A DNA stretch of 64,000 nucleotides from positions 62,001-126,000 of the forward strand of contig JAJFZO010000862.1 of the NCBI GenBank assembly GCA_021397835.1, written 5' to 3'. A model generated the notes under the pieces. That model saw nothing but the letters and a program-made list of their open reading frames with translations, did no database searches and was not told the origin of the DNA. Position 1 is the stretch's first letter; each line of letters begins with the position of its first letter. The DNA is from Moringa oleifera. Lineage: Eukaryota; Streptophyta; Magnoliopsida; Brassicales; Moringaceae. A program made the translations under genes and the position numbers. Below are positions 1-13,545 of this stretch, piece by piece.

Positions 1-659
1 ATTCACGCTTCTTTGCCGACATTTTTCCCACCGATGAGGCCTTGGCAGTAGGGGTGCCCAGGCTGGCCGTGTGGCTCGCTCGGATCTAATGGCCGACGAT
101 CGTGTCTTCTATCGCGCTGCACAACGAGTCCGCCTTGGCAAGCCTAAGCGTCGAGATCCAACCCCGCGTCTGCTGCGTCAAGGGCCTGCGAAGTAGCACT
201 CCGCATTCTCGAAATCCCCCCAACGATTTGGCCCTCGCGTAGCATGCATCATCGTTCGCTTCGCCGCCCACACCATCAAGCTTGTCTAGCCACATCCCAG
301 CTCATAATGCCACGATTATTCTCGCTTCATTGCGCACGTTTTTTTCCCACTTATGAGGCCCTGGCAGTAGGGGTGCCCAGGCTGGCCGTGTGGCTCGCTC
401 GTTGCTAACGGACGACGATAGTGTGATCGATCACGCTGCCCAACGAGTCCACCTAGGCAAGCGTGAGCGTCGAGATCAAACCCACGTCTGCCGCCTCAAG
501 GGCCCTATGAAGAAGCACTCCGCATTCTCGAAATCCCCCCAACGATTTAGCCCTCGCGTAGCATGCATCATCGTAAGCTTCGCCGCCCACACCATCGAGC
601 TTGTCTAGCCATATCCCAGCTCATTATCCCACGATATTCTCGCTGTTGCAGACACATTT

Positions 660-1250
660 TTCCCACCGATGAGGCCTTAGGAGTAGGGGTGCCCAGGCTG
701 GCCGTGTGGCTCACTTGTTGCTAACGGACGACGATCCTGTCTTCTATCGTGCTGCGTAACGTGTCCGCCTAGGCAAGCCTGAGCGTCGAGATCCAACCCG
801 ACGTCAGCTACCTCAATGGCCTGCGAAGAAGCACTCCGCATTCTCGAAATCCCCCCAACGATTCGGTCCTCGCGTAGCATGCATCATCGTGAGCTTCGCC
901 GCCCACACCGTCAAGCTTGTGTAGCCACATCCCAGCTCATTATCTCGCGATTATTCTCGCTTCGTTGCCCACGTTTTTTTCCACTGATGAGGCCTTGGCA
1001 GTAGGGGTGCCTAGGCTGGCCGTGTGGCTCGCTTGTTTCTAACGGTCGACGATCATGTCTTCGATCGTGCTGCGCAACTAGTCCACCGAGGCAAGCCTGA
1101 GCGTCGAGATCCAACCCCACGTCTGCTGCCTCAATGGCTTGCGAAGAAACACTCCGCATTCTCGAAATCCCCCCAACGATTTGGCCCTCGCGTAGCATGC
1201 ATCATCGTACGCTTCGCCGCCCACACCATCGAGCTTGTCTAGCCATATCC
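660..1250 (+). repeat. Two-monomer block repeated at 5-monomer spacing, copy 1
   Basis: This block matches 2,250-2,840 at an offset of 1,590 bp (five monomers), and 6,690-7,290 at a further 4,447 bp. Shared private variants include a modified left end with GGAGTAGGGG, GATCCTGTCTTCTATCG with a GTAACGTGTCC right side, the CACCGTCAA variant and CAACTAGTCC in the second monomer. Three dispersed copies with the same internal order indicate segmental amplification rather than monomer-by-monomer drift. Confidence 0.75.
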
Positions 1251-3110
1251 CAGCTCATTATCCCACGATTATTCTCGCTTCGTTGCCGACATTTTTCCCA
1301 CCGATGAGGCCTTGGCAGTAGGGGTGCCCAGGCTGGCCATGTGGCTCGCTCGTTGCTAATGGCCGACGATCGTGTCTTCTATCGCGCTGCACAACGAGTC
1401 CACCTTGGCAAGCCTGAGCGTCAAGATCCAACCCCGCTTCTGCGGTGGCGTCAAGGCTGCGAAGTAGCACTCCACATTCTCAAAATCCCCCCAACGACTT
1501 TGGCCCTCGCGTAGCATGCATCATCGTTCGCTTCGCAGCCCACACCATCGAGCTTGTCTGGCCACATCCCAGCCCATAATGCCACGATTATTCTCGCTTC
1601 GTTGCGCACGTTTTTTTCCACTTATGAGGCCTTGGTGGTAGGGGTGCCCAGGCTGGCCGTGTGGCTCGCTCGTTGCTAACGGACGACGATAGTGTCATCG
1701 ATCACGCTGCACAACGAGTCCGCCTAGGCAGGCATGAGCGTCGAGATCCAACCCCATGTCTGCCGCCTCGAGGGCCTACGAAGAAGCACTCCGAACGCTT
1801 GAAATCCCCCCAACGATTTGGCCGTCACGTAGCATGCATTATCGTTAGCTTCGCTGCCCACACAATCGAGCTTGTCTAGCCACATCCCAGCTCATTATCC
1901 GACGATTATTCTCGCTTCGTTGCCCACGTTTTTTCCCACTTATGAGGCCTTGGCAGTAGGGGTGCCCAGGCAGGCCGTGTGGCTCGCTCGTTTCTAACGG
2001 TCGACGATCATGTCTTCGATCGCGCTGCGCAACGAGTCCACCGAGGCATGCCTGAGTGTCGAGATCCAACCCCACTTCTGTCGCCTCAAGGGCCTACGAA
2101 GAAGCACTCCGCATTCTCGAAATCCCCCCAACGGTTCGGCCCTCGCGTAGCATGCATCATCGTGCGCTTCGCCGCCCACACCATCGATCTTGTCTAGCCA
2201 TATCCCAGCTCATTATCCCACGATTATTCTCGTTTCATTGCCGACATTTTTCCCACCGATGAGGCCTTGGGAGTAGGGGTGCCCGGGCTGGCCGTGTGGC
2301 TCGCTCGTTGCTAACGGACGACGATCCTGTCTTCTATCGTGCTGTGTAACGTGTCCGCCTAGGCAAGCCTGAGCGTCGAGATCCAACCCCACGTCTGCTA
2401 CCTCAAGGGCTTGCGAAGAAGCACTCCGGATTCTTGAAATCCCCCCAACGATTCGGCCCTCGCGTAGCATGCATCATCGTGAGCTTCGCCGCCCACACCG
2501 TCAACCTTGTGTAGCCACATCCCAGCTCATTATCCTGCGATTATTCTCGCTTCGTTGCCCACGTTTTTTCCCACTGATGAGGCCTTGGCAGTAGGGGTGC
2601 ACAGGCTGGCCGTGTGGCTCGCTTGTTGCTAACGGTCGACGATCATGTCTTCGATCGCGCTGCACAACTAGTCCACCGAGACAAGCCTGAGCGTCGAGAT
2701 CCAACCCCACGTCTGCTGCCTCAAGGGCCTGCGAAGAAACACTCCGCATTCTCGAAATCCCCCCAACGATTTGGCCCTCGCGTAGCATGCATCATCGCGA
2801 GCTTCGCCGCCCACACCATCGAGCTTGTCTAGCCATATCCAAGCTCATTATCCCATGATTATTCTCGCTTCGTTGCCGACATTTTTCCCATCGATGAGCC
2901 CTTGGCAGTAGGGGTGCCCAGGCTGGCCGTGTGGCTCGCTCGTTGCTAACGGACGACGATAGTGTCATCGATCACGCTGCACAACGAGTCCACCTAGGCA
3001 AGCCTGAGCGCCGAGATCAAACCCCATGTCTACCGCCTCGAGGGCCTGCGATGACGCACTCCGCATGCTCGAAATCCCCCCAACAATTTGGCCCTCACGT
3101 AGCATGCATC
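1250..3110 (+). repeat. 14-monomer-step duplication in domain A, copy 1
   Basis: About six monomers here match 5,697-7,560 at an almost constant offset of 4,447 bp (14 x 317 plus 9). Shared rare states include GCGTCAAGATCC with CCCCGCTTCTG, the GCCCAGGCAGGCC variant, CACTTCTGTCGCC, GCCCGGGCTGG, CACCGTCAACC and CAACTAGTCC. Upstream, 1-620 also matches 5,083-5,700 but at 5,083 bp. Copy 1 therefore has two extra monomers (about 630-1,250) between these parts, or copy 2 lost them. Confidence 0.82.
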
Positions 3111-4135
3111 ATCGTGAGCTTTGCCGCACACACCATCGAGCTTGTCTAGCCACATCCCAGCTCATTATCCCACGATTATTGTCGCTTCTTTGCCCACGTT
3201 TTTTCCCACTTATGAGGCCTTGGCAGTAGGGGTGCCCAGGCTGGCTGTGTGGCTCGCTCGTTGCTAACGGACGATAATCCTGTCTTCTATTGCGCTGCGC
3301 AACGTGTCCGCCTAGGCAAGCCTGAGCGTCGAGATACAACCCCACGTTTGCTACCTCAAGGGCTTGCGAAGAAGCACTCCGCATTCTCAAAATCCCCCCA
3401 ACGATTTGGCCCTCACGTAGCATGCATCATCGTTAGCTTTGCCGCCCACACCATCGAGCTTGTCTAGCCACATCCCAGCTCATTATCCCACGATTATTCT
3501 CGCTTCATTGCCCGCGTTTTTCCCACAAACGAGGCCTTGGCAGTAGGGGTGCCCAGGCTGGCCGTGTGGCTCGCTCGTTTCTAACGGTCGACGATCGTGT
3601 CGTCGATCGCGCTGTGCAACTAGTCCGCCTAGGCAAGCATGAGTGTCAAGATCCAACCCCACGTCTGTCACCCCGAGGGCCTGTGACGAAGCACTCTGCA
3701 TGCTCGAAATCCCCCCAACAATTTGGCCCTTACGTAGCATGCATCATCGTGAACTTTGCCGCACACACCATCGAGCTTGTCTAGCCACATCCCAGCTCAT
3801 TATCCCACGATTATTGTCGCTTCTTTGACCACGTTTTTTCCCACTTATGAGGCCTTGGCAGTAGGGGTGCCCAGGCTGGCCGTGTGGCTCGCTCGTTGCT
3901 AACGGACGATGTTCCTGTCTTCTATCGCGCTGTGCAACGTGTCCGCCTAGGCAAGCCTGAGCGTCGAGGCCCAACCCCACGTCTGCTACCTCAAGGGCTT
4001 GCGAAGAAGCACTCCGCATTCTCAAAATCCCCCCAACGATTTGGCCCTCACGTAGCATGCATCATCGTTAGCTTTGCCACCCACACCATCGAGCTTGTCT
4101 AGCCACATCCCAGCTCATTATCCCACGATTATTGT
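3050..4135 (+). repeat. Tandem dimer duplication (635 bp unit) in domain A
   Basis: The stretch 3,050-3,500 is repeated at 3,685-4,135 with an offset of 635 bp (two monomers). Shared uncommon states are GCCGCACACACC, GATTATTGTCGCTTC, CCTGTCTTCTAT and CTCAAAATCCCC. The two copies differ at only a few positions, so this looks like a recent local two-monomer duplication. Confidence 0.75.
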
Positions 4136-5696
4136 CTCTTCGTTGCCCACGTTTTTCCCACTGATGAGGCCTTGGCAATAGGGGTGCCCAGGCTGGCCGT
4201 GTGGCTTGCTCATTGCTAACGGCTGACGATCATGTCTTCGATCGCGCTGCGCAACGAGTCCACCGAGGCAAGCCTGAGCGTCGAGATCCAACCCCACGTT
4301 TGCTGCCTCAAGGGCCTGCAAAGAAACACTCCGCATTCTCGAAATCCCCCCAACGATTTGGCCCTCGCGTAGCATGCATCATCGTAAGCTTCGCCGCCCA
4401 CACCATCGAGCTTGTCTAGCCATATCCCAGCTCATTATCCCACGGTTATTGTCGCTTCTTTGCCGACATTTTTCCCACCGATGAGGCCTTGGCAGTAGGG
4501 GTGCCCAGGCTGGCCGTGTGGCTCGCTCGTTGCTAATGGCCGACGATCATGTCTTCTATCGCGCAGCACAACGAGTCCGCCTTGGCAAGCCTAAGCGTCG
4601 AGATCCAACCCCGCGTCTGCTGCGTCAAGGGCCTGTGAAGTAGCACTCCGCATTCTCGAAATCCCCCCAACGATTTGGCCCTCGCGTAGCATGCATCATC
4701 GTTCGCTTCGCCGCCCACACCATCGAGCTTGTCTAGCCACATCCTAGCCCATAATGACACGATTATTCTCGCTTCGTTGCGCATGTTTTTTCCCACTTAT
4801 GAGGCCCTGGCAGTAGGGGTGCCCAGGCTGGCCGTGTGGCTCGCTCGTTGCTAACGGACGACGATAGTGTGATCGATCACGCTGCACAACGAGCCCACCT
4901 AGGCAAGCCTGAGTGTCGAGATCAAACCCCACGTCTGCCGCCTCGAGGGCCCTATGAAGAAGCACTCCGCGTTCTCGAAATCCCCCCAACGATTTGGCCC
5001 TCGCGTAGCATGCATCATCGTAAGCTTCGCCGCCCACACCATCGAGCTTGTCTAGCCATAACCCAGCTCATTATCCCACGATTATTCACGCTTGTTTGCC
5101 GACATTTTTCCCACCGATGAGGCCTTGGCAGTAGGGGTGCCCAGGCTGGCCGTGTGGCTCGCTCGGATCTAATGCCCGACGATCGTGTCTTCTATCGCAC
5201 TGCACAACGAGTCCGCCTTGGCAAGCCTAAGCGTCGAGATCCAACCCCGCGTCTGCTGCGTCAAGGGCCTGCGAAGTAACACTCCTCATTCTCGAAATCC
5301 CCCCAACGATTTGGCCCTCGCGTAGCATTCATCATCGTTCGCTTCGCCGCCCACACCATCGAGCTTGTCTAGCCACATCCCAGCCCATAATGCCACGATT
5401 ATTCTCGCTTCGTTGCGCACGTTTTTTCCCACTTATGAGGCCCTGGCAGTAGGGGTGCCCAGGCTGGCCGTGTGGCTCGCTCGTTGCTAACGGATGACGA
5501 TAGTGTGATCGATCATGCTGCCCAACGAGTCCACCTAGGCAAGCGTGAGCGTCGAGATCAAACCCCACGTCTGCCGCCTCGAGGGCCCTATGAAGAAGCA
5601 CTCCGCATTCTCGAAATCCCCCCAACGATTTGGCCCTCGCGTAGCATGCATCATCGTAAGCTTCGCCACCTACACCATCGAGCTTGTCTAGCCATA

Positions 5697-7560
5697 TCCC
5701 AGCTCATTATCCCACGATTATTCTCGCTTCGTTGCCGACATTTTTCCCACCGATGAGGCCTTGGCAGTAGGGGTGCCCAGGCTGGTCTTGTGGCTCGCTC
5801 GTTGCTAATGGCCGACGATTGTGTCTTCTGTCGCGCTGCACAACGAGTCCGCCTTGGCAAGCCTGAGCGTCAAGATCCAACCCCGCTTCTGCTGCGTCAA
5901 GGGCCTGCGAAGTAGCACTCCGCATTCTCAAAATCCCCCCAACGATTTGGCCCTCGCGTAGCATGCATCATCGTTCGCTTCGCCGCCTACACCATCGAGC
6001 TTGTCTGGCCACATCCCAGCCCATAATGCCACGATTATTCTCGCTTCGTTGCGCACGTTTTTTCCCACTTATGAGGCCTTGGCGGTAGGGGTGCCCAGGC
6101 TGGCCGTGTGGCTCGCTCGTTGCTAACGGACGACGATAGTGTCATCGATCACGCTGCACAACGAGTCCGCCTAGGCAGGCATGAGCGTCGAGATCCAACC
6201 CCATGTCTGCCGCCTCGAGGGCCTTCGACGAAGCACTCCGCATGCTCGAAATCCCCCCAACAATTTGGCCCTCACGTAGAATGCATCATCTTGAGCTTCG
6301 CCGCGCACACCATCGAGCTTGTCTAGCCACATCCTAGCTCATTATGCGACGATTATTCTCGCTTCGTTGCCCACGTTTTTTCCCACTTATGAGGCCTTGG
6401 CAGTAGGGGTGCCCAGGCAGGCCGTGTGGCTCGCTCGTTTCTAACGGCCGATGATCATGTCTTCGATCGCGCTGCGCAACGAGTCCACCGAGGCATGCCT
6501 GAGTGTCGAGATCCAACCCCACTTCTGTCGCCTCAAGGGCCTACGAAGAAGCACTCCGTATTCTCGAAATCCCCCCAACGGTTCGACCCTCGCGTAGCAT
6601 GCATCATCGTGCGCTTCGCCACCCACACCATCGATCTTGTCTAGCCATATCCCAGCTCATTATCCCACGATTATTCTCGCTTCATTGCCGACATTTTTCC
6701 CACCGATGAGGCCTTGGGAGTAGGGGTGCCCGGGCTGGCCGTGTGGCTCGCTCGTTGCTAACGGACGACGATCCTTTCTTCTATCGTGCTGTGTAACGTG
6801 TCCGCCTAGGCAAGCCTGAGCATCGAGATCCAACCCCACGTCTGCTACCTCAAGGGCCTGCGAAGAAGCACTCCGGATTCTTGAAATCCCCCCAACGATT
6901 CGGCCCTCGCGTAGCATGCATCATCGTGAGCTTCGCCGCCCACACCGTCAACCTTGTGTAGCCACATCCCAGCTCATTATCCCGCGATTATTCTCGCTTC
7001 GTTGCCCACGATTTTTCCCACTGATGAGGCCTTGGCAGTAGGGGTGCCCAGGCTGGCCGTGTGGCTCGCTTGTTGCTAACGGTCGATGATCATGTCTTCG
7101 ATCGCGCTGCGCAACTAGTCCACCGAAGCAAGCCTGAGCGTCGAGATCCAACCCCACGTCTGCTGCCTCAAAGGCCTGCCAAGAAACACTCCGCATTCTC
7201 GAAATCCCCCCAACGATTTGGCCCTCGCGTAGCATGCATCATCGCGAGCTTCGCCGCCCACACCATCGAGCTTGTCTAGCCATATCCAAGCTCATTATCC
7301 CACGATTATTCTCGCTTCGTTGCCGACATTTTTCCCACCGATGAGGCCTTGGCAGTAGGGGTGCCCAGGCTGGCCGTGTGGCTCGCTCGTTGCTAACGGA
7401 CGACGATAGAGTCATCGATCACGCTGCACAACGAGTCCACCTAGGCAAGCCTGAGCGCCGAGATCAAACCCCACGTCTGCCGCCTCGAGGGCCTGCGATG
7501 ACGCACTATGCATGCTCGAAATCCCCCAAACAATTTGGCCCTCACGTAGCATGCATCATT
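5697..7560 (+). repeat. 14-monomer-step duplication in domain A, copy 2
   Basis: This is the partner of 1,250-3,110 at 4,447 bp. The monomer around 6,108-6,326 follows copy 1 in its first half but switches to a different 3' half (GACGAAGCACTCCGCATGCTCG). This suggests a small gene-conversion patch or recombination point near 6,230. After about 7,500 the two copies drift apart, and the next monomers belong to different subtypes. Confidence 0.8.
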
Positions 7561-8285
7561 GTTAGCTTCGCCCCCCACACCATCAAGCTTCTCTAGCCAC
7601 ATCCCAGCTCATTATCGAACGATTATTCTCGCTTCGTTGCCCACGTTTTTCCACCGATGAGGCCTTGGTAGCAGGGGTGCCCAGGCTAGCCGTGTGGCTC
7701 GCTCGTTGCTAATGGCTGACAGTCGTGTCTTTTGTCGCGCTGCGCAACGAGTCCGCCAAGGCAAGCCTGAGCGTCGAGATCCAACCCCACGTCTGCTACG
7801 TCAAGGACCTGCGAAGTAGCACTCCACATTCTCGAAATCCCCCCAACAATTTGGCCCGCGCGTAGCATGCATCATCGTTCGCTTCACCGTCCACACCATC
7901 GAGCTTGTCTAGCCACATCCCAGCCCATAATGCCACGATTATTCTCGCTTCGTTGTGCACATTTTTTCCCACTTATGAGGCCTTGGCAGTAGGGGTGCCC
8001 AGGCTGGCCGTGTGGCTCGCTCGTTGCTAACGGTCGATGATCATGTCTTCAATCGCGCTGCGCAACGAGTCCACCGAGGCAAGCCTGAGTGTCGAGATCC
8101 AACCCCACGTCTGCCGCCTCAAGGGCCTACGAAGAAGCACTCCGCATTCTCGAAATCCCCCCAACGATTTGGCCCTCACATAGCATGCATCATCGTGAGC
8201 TTCGCCGCCCATACCATCGAGCTTGTCTAGCCATATCCCAGCACATTATCCCACGATTATTCTCGCTTCGTTGCCCACGTTTTTC

Positions 8286-11200
8286 CCACCAATGAGGCCT
8301 TGGCAGTAAGGGTGCCGAGGCTAGCCGCGAGGCTCACTCGTTTCTAACGGTCGACGATCGTGTCGTCGAACGCGCTGCGCAATGAGTCCGCCTAGGCAAG
8401 CATGAGCGTCGAGATCCAACCTCACGTCTGCCGCCCCGAGGGCCTACGACGAAGCACTCCGCATGCTCGAAATCCCCCCAACGATTTGGCCCTCACGTAG
8501 CATGCATCATCGTGAGCTTCGCCGCCCACACCATCGAGCTTGTCTAGCCAAATCCCGGCACATTATCCCACGATTATTCTCGCTTCGTTGCCCACCTTTT
8601 TTCCACCAATGAGGCCTTGGCAGTAGGGGTGCCGAGGCTGGTCGTGTGGCTCACTCGTTTCTAACGGCCGACGTTCATGTCGTCGATAGCGCTGCGCAAT
8701 GAGTCCGCCTAGGCAAGCATGAGCGTCGAGATCCAACCCCACGTCTGCCGCCCCAAGGGCCTACGATGAAGCACTCCGCATGCTCAAAATCCCCCAACAA
8801 TTTGGACCACACGTAGCATGCATCATCATGAGCTTCGCCGCCCACACCATCGAGCTTGTCTGGCCATATCCCAGCACATTATCCCACGATTATTCTCGCT
8901 TCGTTGCCCACGTTTTTCCCACCAATGAGGCCTTGGCAGTAGGGGTGCCGAGGCTGGTCGTGTGGCTCGCTCGTTTCTAACGGCCGACGATCATGTCGTC
9001 GAACACGCTGCGCAATGAGTCCGCCTAGGCAAGCATGAGGGCCTACGACGAAGCACTCCGCATGCTCGAAATCCCCCCAACCATTTGGCCCTCACTTAGC
9101 ATGCATCATCATGAGCTTCGCCGCCCACACCATCGAGCTTGTCTAGCCATATCCAAGCACATTATCCCACGATTATTCTCGCTCCGTTGCCCATGTTTTT
9201 CCCACCAATGACGCCTTGGCAGTAGGGGTGCCGAGGCTGGCCGTCTGGCTCGCTCGTTTTTAACGGCCGACAATCATGTCGTCGATCGCACTGCATAATG
9301 AGTCCGCCTAGGCAAGCATGAGCGTCGAGATCCAACCCCACGTCAGCCGCCTCAAAGGCTTGCGAGGAAGCACTACGCATTCTCGAAATCCCCCCAACCA
9401 TTTGGCTCTCGTGTTGCATGCATCATCGTTAGCTTCGCCGCCCACACCATCGAGCCTGTCTAGCCAAATCCCAGCACATTATCCCACGATTATTCTCGCT
9501 TCGTTGCCCACATTTTTCCCACCAATGAGGCCTTTGTAGTTTGGGTGCCCAGGTTGGCCGTGTGGCTCGCTCATTGCTAACGGCCGGCAATCGTGTCATC
9601 GATCGTGCTGCGCAACGAGTCTGCCTAGGAAAGCATGAGCGTCGAGATCCAACCCAACGTGTGCCACCTCGAGGGCCTGTGACGAAGCACTCCGCATGCT
9701 CGAAATCCCCCCAACAATTTGGTCCTCACGTAGCATGCATCATCGTGAGCTTCGCCGCCCACACTATCGAGCTTGTCTAGCCACATCCCAGCTCGTTATC
9801 CGACGATTATTCTCGCTTCGTTGCCCACGTTTTTTCCCACTGATGAGGCCTTGGCAGTAGGGGTGCCCAGGCTGGCCGTGTGGCTCGCTCGTTGCTAATG
9901 GCCGATGATCATGTCCTCGATCGCGCTGCGCAACGAGTCTACCGAAGCAAGCCTGAGTGTCGAGATCCAGCCCCACTTCTGTCACCTCAAGGGCCTACGA
10001 AGAAGCACTCCACATTCTCGAAACCCCCCCAACGATTTGGCCCTCGCGTAGCATGCATCATCGTGAGCTTCACCGCCCACACCATCGAGCTTTTCTAGCC
10101 ATATCCCAGCTCATTATCCCATGATTATTCTCACTTCGTTGCCTTTACCCACCGATGAGGCCTTTGTAGTTGGGGTGCCCAGGCTGGCCGTGTGGCTCGC
10201 TCATTGCAAACGGCCGTCGATTGTGTCGTCGATCGTGCTGCTCAACGAGTCCGCCTAGGCAAGCATGTGCGTCGAGATCCCACCCCACGTCTGCCACCTC
10301 GAGGGCATATGACGAAGCACTCCACATACTCGAAATCCCCCCAACAATTTGGCCCTCGCGTAGCATGCATCATCGTGAGCTTCGCCGCCTACACCATCGA
10401 GCTTGTCTAGCCATATCCCCGCTCATTATCCCACGATTATTCTCGCTTCGTTGCCGACATTTTTCCCACCGATGAGGCCTTGGGAGTAGGGGTACCCAGA
10501 CTGGCTATGTGGCTCGCTCGTTGCTAACGGACGACAATAGTGTGATCGATCATGATGCACAACGAGTCCACCTAGGCAAGCTAAGCGTCGAGATCAAACC
10601 CCACGTCTGCCGCCTCGAGGGCCTGCGATGAAGCACTCCGCATGCTCGAAATCCCCCAACAATTTGGCCCTCACGTAGCTTGCATCACAATTAGCTTCAC
10701 CCCCCACACCATCATGCTTGTCCAGCCACATCCCAGCTCATTATCGCACGATTATTCTCGCTTCGTTGCCCACGTTTTTCCCACCGATGAGGCCTTGGCA
10801 GCAAGGGTGCCCAGGCTGGCCGTGTGGCTCGCTAGTTGCTAACGGACGACGATACTGTCATCGATCACGCTGCACAACGAGTCCACCTAGGCAAGCCTGA
10901 GCGTCGAGATCAAACCCCACGTCTGCTGCCTCGAGGGCCCTACGAAGAAGCACTCCGCATTCTCTAAATCCCCCCAACGATTTGGCCCTTGCGTAGCATG
11001 CATCATCGTGAGCTTCGCCGCCCACACCATCGAGCTTTTCTAGCCATATCCCAGCTCATTATCCCATGATTATTCTCGCTTCGTTACCCACGTTTTTCCC
11101 ACCAATGAGGCCTTGGCAGTAGGGGTGCCGTGGCTGGCCGTGTGGCTCGCTCGTTTCTAACGGTCGACGATCGTGTCGTCGATCGTGCTGTGCAACGAGT

Positions 11201-11735
11201 CTACCTAGGCAAGCATGAGCGTCGAGATCCAACCCCACATCTGCCGCCCCGAGGGCCTGCGACGAAGCACTCTGCATTCTCGAAATCCCTCCAACAATTT
11301 GGCCCTCACGTAGCATGCATCATCGTTAGCTTCGCCGCCCACACCATCGAGCTTGTCTAGCCACATCCCAGCTCATTATCCGACGATTATTCTCACTTTG
11401 TTTCCCACGTTTTTTCCCACTGATGAGGCCTTGGCAGTAGGGGTGCCCCGGCTAGCCGTGTGGCTCGCTCGTTGCTAACGGTCGATGATCATGTCTTCAA
11501 TCGCGCTGCGCAACGAGTCCACCGAGGCAAGCCTGAGTGTCGAGATCCAACCCCACGTCTGCCGCCTCAAGGGCCTGCGAAGAAGCACTCCGCATTCTCG
11601 AAATCCCCCCAACGATTTGGCCTTCACGTAGCATGCATCATCGTGAGCTTCGCCGCCCACACCATCGAGCTTGTCTAGCCATATCCCAACATATTATCCC
11701 ACGATTATTCTCGCTTCGTTGCCCACGTTTTTCCC
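8286..11735 (+). repeat. Interleaved A/B transition zone (about 11 monomers)
   Basis: Type B monomers (CCAATGAGG with GTGCCGAGG) begin at about 8,286 and run to about 9,530. They are followed by A-like monomers (9,530-11,095), then B, then A, before uninterrupted B starts near 11,736. Three monomers in the window share an unusual CCTTTGTAGTT in place of CCTTGGCAGTA (9,531, 10,162 and 63,092). The zone also holds two short deletions, at 9,037 and 10,139. The block 7,950-8,285 recurs at 11,398-11,735 (offset 3,448 bp, eleven monomers less the deletions). Confidence 0.78.
9030..9048 (+). other. 34-bp deletion inside one monomer, GAG microhomology
   Basis: Normal copies read GCATGAGCGTCGAGATCC and then, about 34 bp further on, CCGAGGGCCTACG. 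Here GCATGAG runs straight into GGCCTACG, so 34 bp including the CGTCGAGATCCAACCCC block are missing. The trinucleotide GAG flanks both ends of the lost piece, which fits slippage or microhomology-mediated deletion. The satellite continues in phase afterwards. Confidence 0.8.
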
Positions 11736-12339
11736 ACCAATGAGGCCTTGGGAGTGGGGGTGCCGAGGCTGGCCGTATGGCTCACTCGTTTCTAAAGGCC
11801 GACGATCGTGTCGTCGATCGCGCTGCGCAATGAGTCCGCCTAGGCAAGCATGAGCGTCGAGATCCAACCCCACGTCTGCCGCCCCGAGGGCATACGACGA
11901 AGCACTCCGCATGCTCCAAATCCCCCCAACAATTTGGCCCTCACGTAGCATGCATCATCGTGAGCTTCGCCGCCCACACCATCGAGCTTGTCTAGCCATA
12001 TCCCAGCACATTATCCCACGATTATTCTCGCTTCGTTGCCCACGTTTTTCCACCAATGAGGCCTTGGCAATGGAGGTGCCGAGGCTGGCCGTGTGGCTCG
12101 CTCGTTTCTAACGATCGACGATCGTGTCGTCGATCGCGCTGCGCAATGAGTCCGCCTAGGCAAGCATGAGCGTCGAGATCCAACCCCACGTCTGCCGCCC
12201 CGAGGGTCTACGACGAAGCACTCGGCATGCTCGAAATCCCCCTAACAATTTGGCCCTCACGTAGCATGAATCATCGTGAGCTTCGCCGCCCACACCATCG
12301 AGCTTGTCTAGCCCTATCCCAGCACATTATCCCACGATT

Positions 12340-12800
12340 ATCATGGCTCCGTTGCCCACGTTTTTCCCACCAATGAGGCCTTGGCAGTAAGGGTGCCGAG
12401 GCTGGCCGTCTGGCTCTCTCGTTTTTAACGGTCGACAATCGTGTCGTCGTCGTGCTGCGCATGATTCCGCCTAGGCAATCATGATCGTCGAGATCCAACC
12501 CCACGCTGCCGCCCCCCGGGGCCTACGGTAAGCACTCACGCATGCTCGAAATCCCCCCACAATTTGGCCCTCACCGTAGCATGCATCATCGTGAGCTTCG
12601 CCGCCCACCACCATCGAGCTTGTCTCGCCCATATCCCAGCACATTATCCCACATATTTCTCGCTTCGTTGCCCGACGTTTTTTCCACCAATGAGGCCTTG
12701 GCAGTAGGGTGCCGAGGCTGGCATGTGGCTCGCTCTTTTTCTAACGGCCGATGATCCGTGTCGTTCGATCGCGCTGCGAATTGAGTCCGCCTCGGCATCA
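12340..12800 (+). repeat. Indel-rich satellite segment 1
   Basis: Within about one and a half monomers many single-base gains and losses appear, such as ATCATGGCTCCG for ATTCTCGCTTCG, CATGATTCCGCC, CCCCCCGGGGCC, CCACCACCATCG and CCCGACGTTTTTT. Monomers on both sides are nearly clean. The density is far above that of neighbouring copies, so consensus error is at least as likely as decay. Confidence 0.75.
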
Positions 12801-13545
12801 TGAAGCGTCAAGATCCAACCCCACGTCTGCCACCCCGAGGGCCTACGATGAAGCACTTCGCATGGTCGAAATCCCCCCAACAATTTGGCCCTCACGTAGC
12901 ATGCATCATCCTTAGCTTCGCCGCCCACACCATCGAGCTTGTCTAGCCATATCCCAGTACATTATCCCACAATAATTCTCGCTTCGTTGCCCACGTTTTA
13001 CCCACCAATGAGGCCTTGGCAGTAGGGGTGCCGAGGCTGGCCGTCTGGCTCGCTTGTTTTTAACGGCCGACGATCGTGTCGTCGATCGCGCTGCATAATG
13101 AGTCCGCCTAGGCAAGCATGAGCGTCGAGATCCAACCCCACGTCTGTCGCCCCGAGGGCCTACAACGAATCACTCCGCATGCTCGAAATCCCTCCAACAA
13201 TTTGGCCATCACGTAGCATGCATCATCGTTAGCTTCGCCGCCCACACCATCGAGCTTGTCTAGCCAAATCCCAGCACATTATCCCACGATTATTCTCGCT
13301 TCGTTGCCCACGTTTTTCCCACCAATGAGGCCTTGGCAATAGGGGTGCCGAGGCTGAACGTCTGGCTCGCTCGTTTTTAATGGCCGACGATCGTGTCGTC
13401 GATCGCGCTGCATAATGAGTCCGCCTAGGAAAGCATGAGCGTCGAGATCCAACCCCACGTCTGCCGCCTCAAGGGCCTGCGAGGAAGCACTACGCATTCT
13501 TAAAATTCCCCCAAACATTTGGTTCTCGTGTAGCATACATCATCG

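Larger units (their letters stand above)
1..8285 (+). repeat. Satellite domain A (about 26 monomers, type A variants)
   Basis: Copies here carry CCGATGAGG or CTTATGAGG, GTGCCCAGGC, CGTGTGGCTCGCTCG, GTTGCTAACGGAC, CACAACGAGTCC and often GATCAAACCCC. The 3' part is usually GAAGAAGCACTCCGCATTCTCG, and the left part usually reads CAGCTCATTAT. At least three subtypes alternate: one with TCTTCTATCG, one with ATAGTGTCATCGATCACG and one with GATCATGTCTTCGATCG. Alternation of subtypes gives a local two-monomer rhythm (for example 4,533 versus 5,164). No gene or non-satellite sequence is visible. Confidence 0.88.

Noticed and set aside
390..608. Recurrent forward open frame of about 72 codons, once per monomer in A and C
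   Set aside because: It starts at GTG rather than ATG and ends at the TAG in CTTGTCTAGCC. It exists only because the monomer is GC-rich with few stops. 317 is not a multiple of 3, so frames do not join. Differences between copies change amino acids freely, and indels break the frame in many copies.
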